NCBI GenBank assembly: GCA_046299415.1
Contig: JBKBII010000021.1
Coordinates: forward strand, 1-7,917
Source: JBKBII01 sp046299415
Lineage (GTDB): Bacteria > Pseudomonadota > Gammaproteobacteria > Ectothiorhodospirales > Ectothiorhodospiraceae
Direction: 5' to 3'
Length of the DNA stretch: 7,917 nucleotides
Below the pieces are notes generated by a model, which searched no databases, was not told where the DNA came from, and worked only from the letters and a program-made list of their open reading frames with translations. Below are positions 5,985 to 7,917 of the stretch, piece by piece (the stretch's first letter is position 1; every line of letters begins with the position of its first letter). A program made the translations under genes and the position numbers.

Positions 5985-6929
5985 ATGAACCCTCGACAGA
6001 TTCCCGACGACACCTTGTCCTCCGTTCTTCGCGCCTACAGCCTCCGAGCCGCTGTGGACGCCAACCCCATCCTGTGTGGCCGATGGCAGTTCGGAACCTC
6101 CGGCAGCGGCCACGCAACATTCCATCTTCTGGGCGAGGGTTCCGCTTTCCTGCATCTGCGGGAGGGGGAACCGATTCCCCTGAGTGCCGGTGACCTGGTT
6201 CTGATGCCGCACGACGCCTGGCACCGGCTCGCGCCGGTCGACCGCCTCGTCGACTCTGAAATCCGTATGGTTCGGGAAGGCTCCGGTCCGGCAACGGTGT
6301 TCGTTTGTGGGCACTTCGAGTTTGCCACCGGTCGCCGCAATCCGGTGATCGTCGGGCTCCCGGAACTGATCGTCGTTCGGGAAGCCGACGCGGGAGACCG
6401 GCATCAACGACTCGCCGAGCTAATGCTGCTGGAAGTGTCCCAACGCGATACCGGCTACGGCCCTGTCATTGATCGGCTCGCCGATACCCTGTTTGTCATG
6501 GCCGTGCGCCACCATCTATCCCACGCACCACTCGGTCGCGGCCTGGTTGCAGCCCTCGCCGATGACCATCTGCGGCGTGCCCTGGATGCGATGCACAGCG
6601 ACCCGGGCGACGCCTGGACGCTCGATCGTCTGGCTGCTGTGGCGTTGCTGTCGCGCAGTGCGTTCGCGGAGCGCTTCGCCGAACGGGTTGGACAGACTCC
6701 CATCGAATACCTGACCCACTGGCGAATGCTGCTGGCCGAACGTCGATTGCACGAGCCAGGGATGACCGTGGCACTCGTCGCCGGGGAGTTCGGCTATTCC
6801 ACAGAAGGGGCTTTTCGAAAAGCCTACCGACGAATCCACGGGCACGCGCCCGGGCGCGTCGGACGTATGCTCGCGAACCTCCGCGCGAAGCCCAAGGCAG
6901 GCCGCAACATCATCGACTCCAAATCCTGA
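5985..6929 (+). CDS. AraC-family transcriptional regulator with cupin-type sensor domain
   Basis: This encodes 314 residues. Residues about 8-120 form the cupin-like sensor of the AraC-binding/Cupin_6 type: GRWQFGTSGSGHATFHLLGEG (around 32-52), PLSAGDLVLMPHDAWHRL (65-82) and VCGHFEF (107-113). Residues about 195-298 form the DNA-binding domain with two helix-turn-helix motifs: TLDRLAAVALLSRSAFAERFAERVGQ (within 212-237), then PIEYLTHWRMLLAERRL and VALVAGEFGYSTEGAFRKAY (262-281). The start at 5985 is chosen because AGGAG lies six bases upstream and the sensor domain begins just after it; an in-frame ATG at 5769 would add 72 unrelated residues. It is divergent from hvfX, so it probably controls the hvf operon. 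Its ligand, possibly copper stress-related, is unknown. Confidence 0.9.
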   Translation: MNPRQIPDDTLSSVLRAYSLRAAVDANPILCGRWQFGTSGSGHATFHLLGEGSAFLHLREGEPIPLSAGDLVLMPHDAWHRLAPVDRLVDSEIRMVREGSGPATVFVCGHFEFATGRRNPVIVGLPELIVVREADAGDRHQRLAELMLLEVSQRDTGYGPVIDRLADTLFVMAVRHHLSHAPLGRGLVAALADDHLRRALDAMHSDPGDAWTLDRLAAVALLSRSAFAERFAERVGQTPIEYLTHWRMLLAERRLHEPGMTVALVAGEFGYSTEGAFRKAYRRIHGHAPGRVGRMLANLRAKPKAGRNIIDSKS

Positions 6930-7023
6930 CGCTCCGGCGACGAACCATTCGGCGGCACGCGGCAAGGCAGGCATGACCGATCCGGGGACCACCACCGAAA
7001 CGCAACCGCTGCCGATCACCGAA

Positions 7024-7317
7024 CTAAACGGACTGTTCGGGCAGACGCTCCAGCCAGAACCCATCCGCGCAGTGCGGTCCGATCACCGGGATCGCGTAGC
7101 GATCAGCAATCGCACGTGCGCCTAGTTCATGATCGAGATGGCCATGCGTAAGCCACACAGCCCGCACTCGGACGCCCTCGGCTGCAACGGCGCCGCCGAT
7201 TCGTTCCGCATCGCCACCCGGATCGATGATTGCCGCTTCACCGCTGGCGGTACACCAAACCAGACTTGCGTTCTGCTCGAACGCCGTCACCGTACTCGTT
7301 GGCACTTTCAGACCCAT
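7024..7317 (-). pseudogene. YcbL-like metallo-beta-lactamase-fold hydrolase, C-terminally truncated
   Basis: ATG 7317 opens a 97-residue frame matching the N-terminal part of YcbL/glyoxalase II-like MBL-fold proteins (usually about 210-215 residues): VTAFEQNASLVWC (10-22), AAIIDPGGDAERI (28-40), the metal motif THGHLDH (57-63) and PVIGPHCADGFWLERLPEQS (77-96). TAG follows at 7026-7024. Family-like sequence may persist for two more residues (FG) and is then lost in all minus frames before the AraC gene ends at 6929. The second half, with the GHTPGH region and the remaining metal-binding Asp and His, is gone, so a working hydrolase is unlikely. AGAGAGAC lies before the start. It may still be transcribed from upstream. 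Confidence 0.8.
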
Positions 7318-7532
7318 GGGGGTCTCTCTTCACACGTGGTCGAAGTGAGTTACCGCGATCAAGAGCCTTCGCAGCTCACTGCAGCGGGCTCATTGTTGGC
7401 GCGCCGGCACGCGCACCAGATGGTGGCCTCGCACGGTTATCGCATATCAGTCGCGATAACCCACGGACCCGATCCGCCACAACCCGATCGATCCCAAGAC
7501 GCGGAGATGTGCGGTCCCGCTACCAACAACCG
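7318..7532. other. Non-coding gap between the lpxA and MBL fragments, with an inverted repeat
   Basis: No gene was recognised on either strand. The notable structure is GGTTATCGC (7435-7443) and GCGATAACC (7453-7461), perfect 9-bp arms around a 9-base loop. No U-tract follows on either strand, so it is a weak terminator candidate and could equally be an operator. Confidence 0.5.
7435..7461. repeat. Perfect 9-bp inverted repeat, 9-base loop
   Basis: Arms GGTTATCGC and GCGATAACC lie about 70 bp downstream of the lpxA fragment stop. The stem is stable but lacks a run of T for a standard intrinsic terminator. Confidence 0.55.
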
Positions 7533-7838
7533 TCAGGTGTCGTTGCGTGTCGCGTGCAGCACGCCGCGACGCGACTCGGAAACGAACTTCAGCAAGCGCT
7601 GTACGGCTTCGGAAACCTCACCGGAAGACTGCCACGCACGTATTTTCTCGACCCGGCGCGCAGGTGAACGCACAACATCCATGAACACACGGTGCAACTG
7701 CTGGATGGTCACTTCGTCAAAACCCTTGAGGCCCAAGCCGACCTTGTTGATCCCCAACAGTCGGGCGTAATTGCCCTGAGCGAGACAGTAAGGCGGAAGA
7801 TCGCGGTTGAGTGCCGCCCCCATACTACTGAAGGCATG
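7533..7838 (-). pseudogene. lpxA: C-terminal fragment of LpxA (UDP-N-acetylglucosamine acyltransferase)
   Basis: LpxA adds the first acyl chain to UDP-GlcNAc in lipid A synthesis and is normally about 260 residues. Here only the end survives. HAFSSMG (about 7838-7818) is the last left-handed helix coil, LNRDLPPYCLAQGNYARLLG and INKVGLGLKGF follow, then the C-terminal helical domain LHRVFMDVV to LLKFVSESRRGVL, with TGA at 7535-7533. Matching sequence stops abruptly upstream of HAF; the preceding codons (SPHK) do not continue the hexapeptide repeats, and the DNA there turns more AT-rich. The catalytic region is missing, so this cannot be the functional lpxA. ATG 7823 inside the fragment is not a native start. 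A complete copy must exist elsewhere if the cell makes lipid A. Confidence 0.8.
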
Positions 7839-7917
7839 CTTGTGGGGTGATGATTGAAATGCGACAAGGGAAAAAAGGCGAGAAACGGGTATCTTGCAAT
7901 AGGAACAACAGGTTAGA
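7839..7917. other. AT-richer right end, no gene recognised
   Basis: Sequence composition changes at the breakpoint of the lpxA fragment (A-runs, GGGAAAAAAGG). Nothing coding could be supported in these last about 80 bases. Confidence 0.4.

Noticed and set aside
5765..6013. Minus-strand frame ending RGAVVKVADT, resembling peptides often mistranslated from tRNA genes
   Set aside because: No cloverleaf with paired acceptor, anticodon and T arms could be drawn on either strand here.
7824..7865. TTTCAATCATCACC-like stretch recalling the end of some CRISPR repeats
   Set aside because: Only a single copy exists in the window and nothing repeats at a regular distance.

Overview
The window reads as chromosomal DNA of a GC-rich Gram-negative bacterium, most likely a gammaproteobacterium. 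The support is an lpxA fragment (lipid A synthesis), a YcbL-like metallo-hydrolase fragment, a Mu-type phage head gene and an hvf-type RiPP operon. The genus cannot be told from the sequence.

Layout. Positions 1-708 (minus) hold a Mu gpF-like phage head morphogenesis gene that has lost its N-terminus and runs off the left edge. Positions about 900-1240 (plus) hold what looks like a frameshifted relic of a Crp/Fnr-type regulator. A small minus-strand operon follows (2223 to 1182): a conserved-looking hypothetical gene broken by an in-frame TAG, a 63-residue protein with an apparent signal peptide, and a short Sel1-repeat protein. A complete tRNA-Arg(CCT) lies on the plus strand at 2417-2493. 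Next comes about 320 bp without a convincing gene.

The centrepiece is the minus-strand operon hvfX-hvfA-hvfB-hvfC (5699 to 2814). It contains a DoxX/HvfX-like membrane protein, a secreted precursor peptide with six EGKCG motifs, a DUF692/MNIO multi-iron oxidase and a DUF2063/HvfC partner protein. By analogy with the Haemophilus HvfABC system, HvfB with HvfC would modify the cysteines of the EGKCG motifs into copper-binding oxazolone/thioamide groups, so the operon probably makes a periplasmic or exported copper-binding or copper-protective peptide. A divergently transcribed AraC-family regulator with a cupin sensor domain (5985-6929, plus) is the obvious candidate to control it. A perfect 15-bp palindrome sits just before hvfA.

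Right of the regulator lie two more broken genes on the minus strand: the N-terminal part of a YcbL-like metallo-beta-lactamase-fold hydrolase (7024-7317) and the C-terminal part of LpxA (7533 to about 7838). The hvf cassette and its regulator therefore sit intact within a stretch of gene remnants beside a tRNA. This suggests a recombination-prone accessory region.
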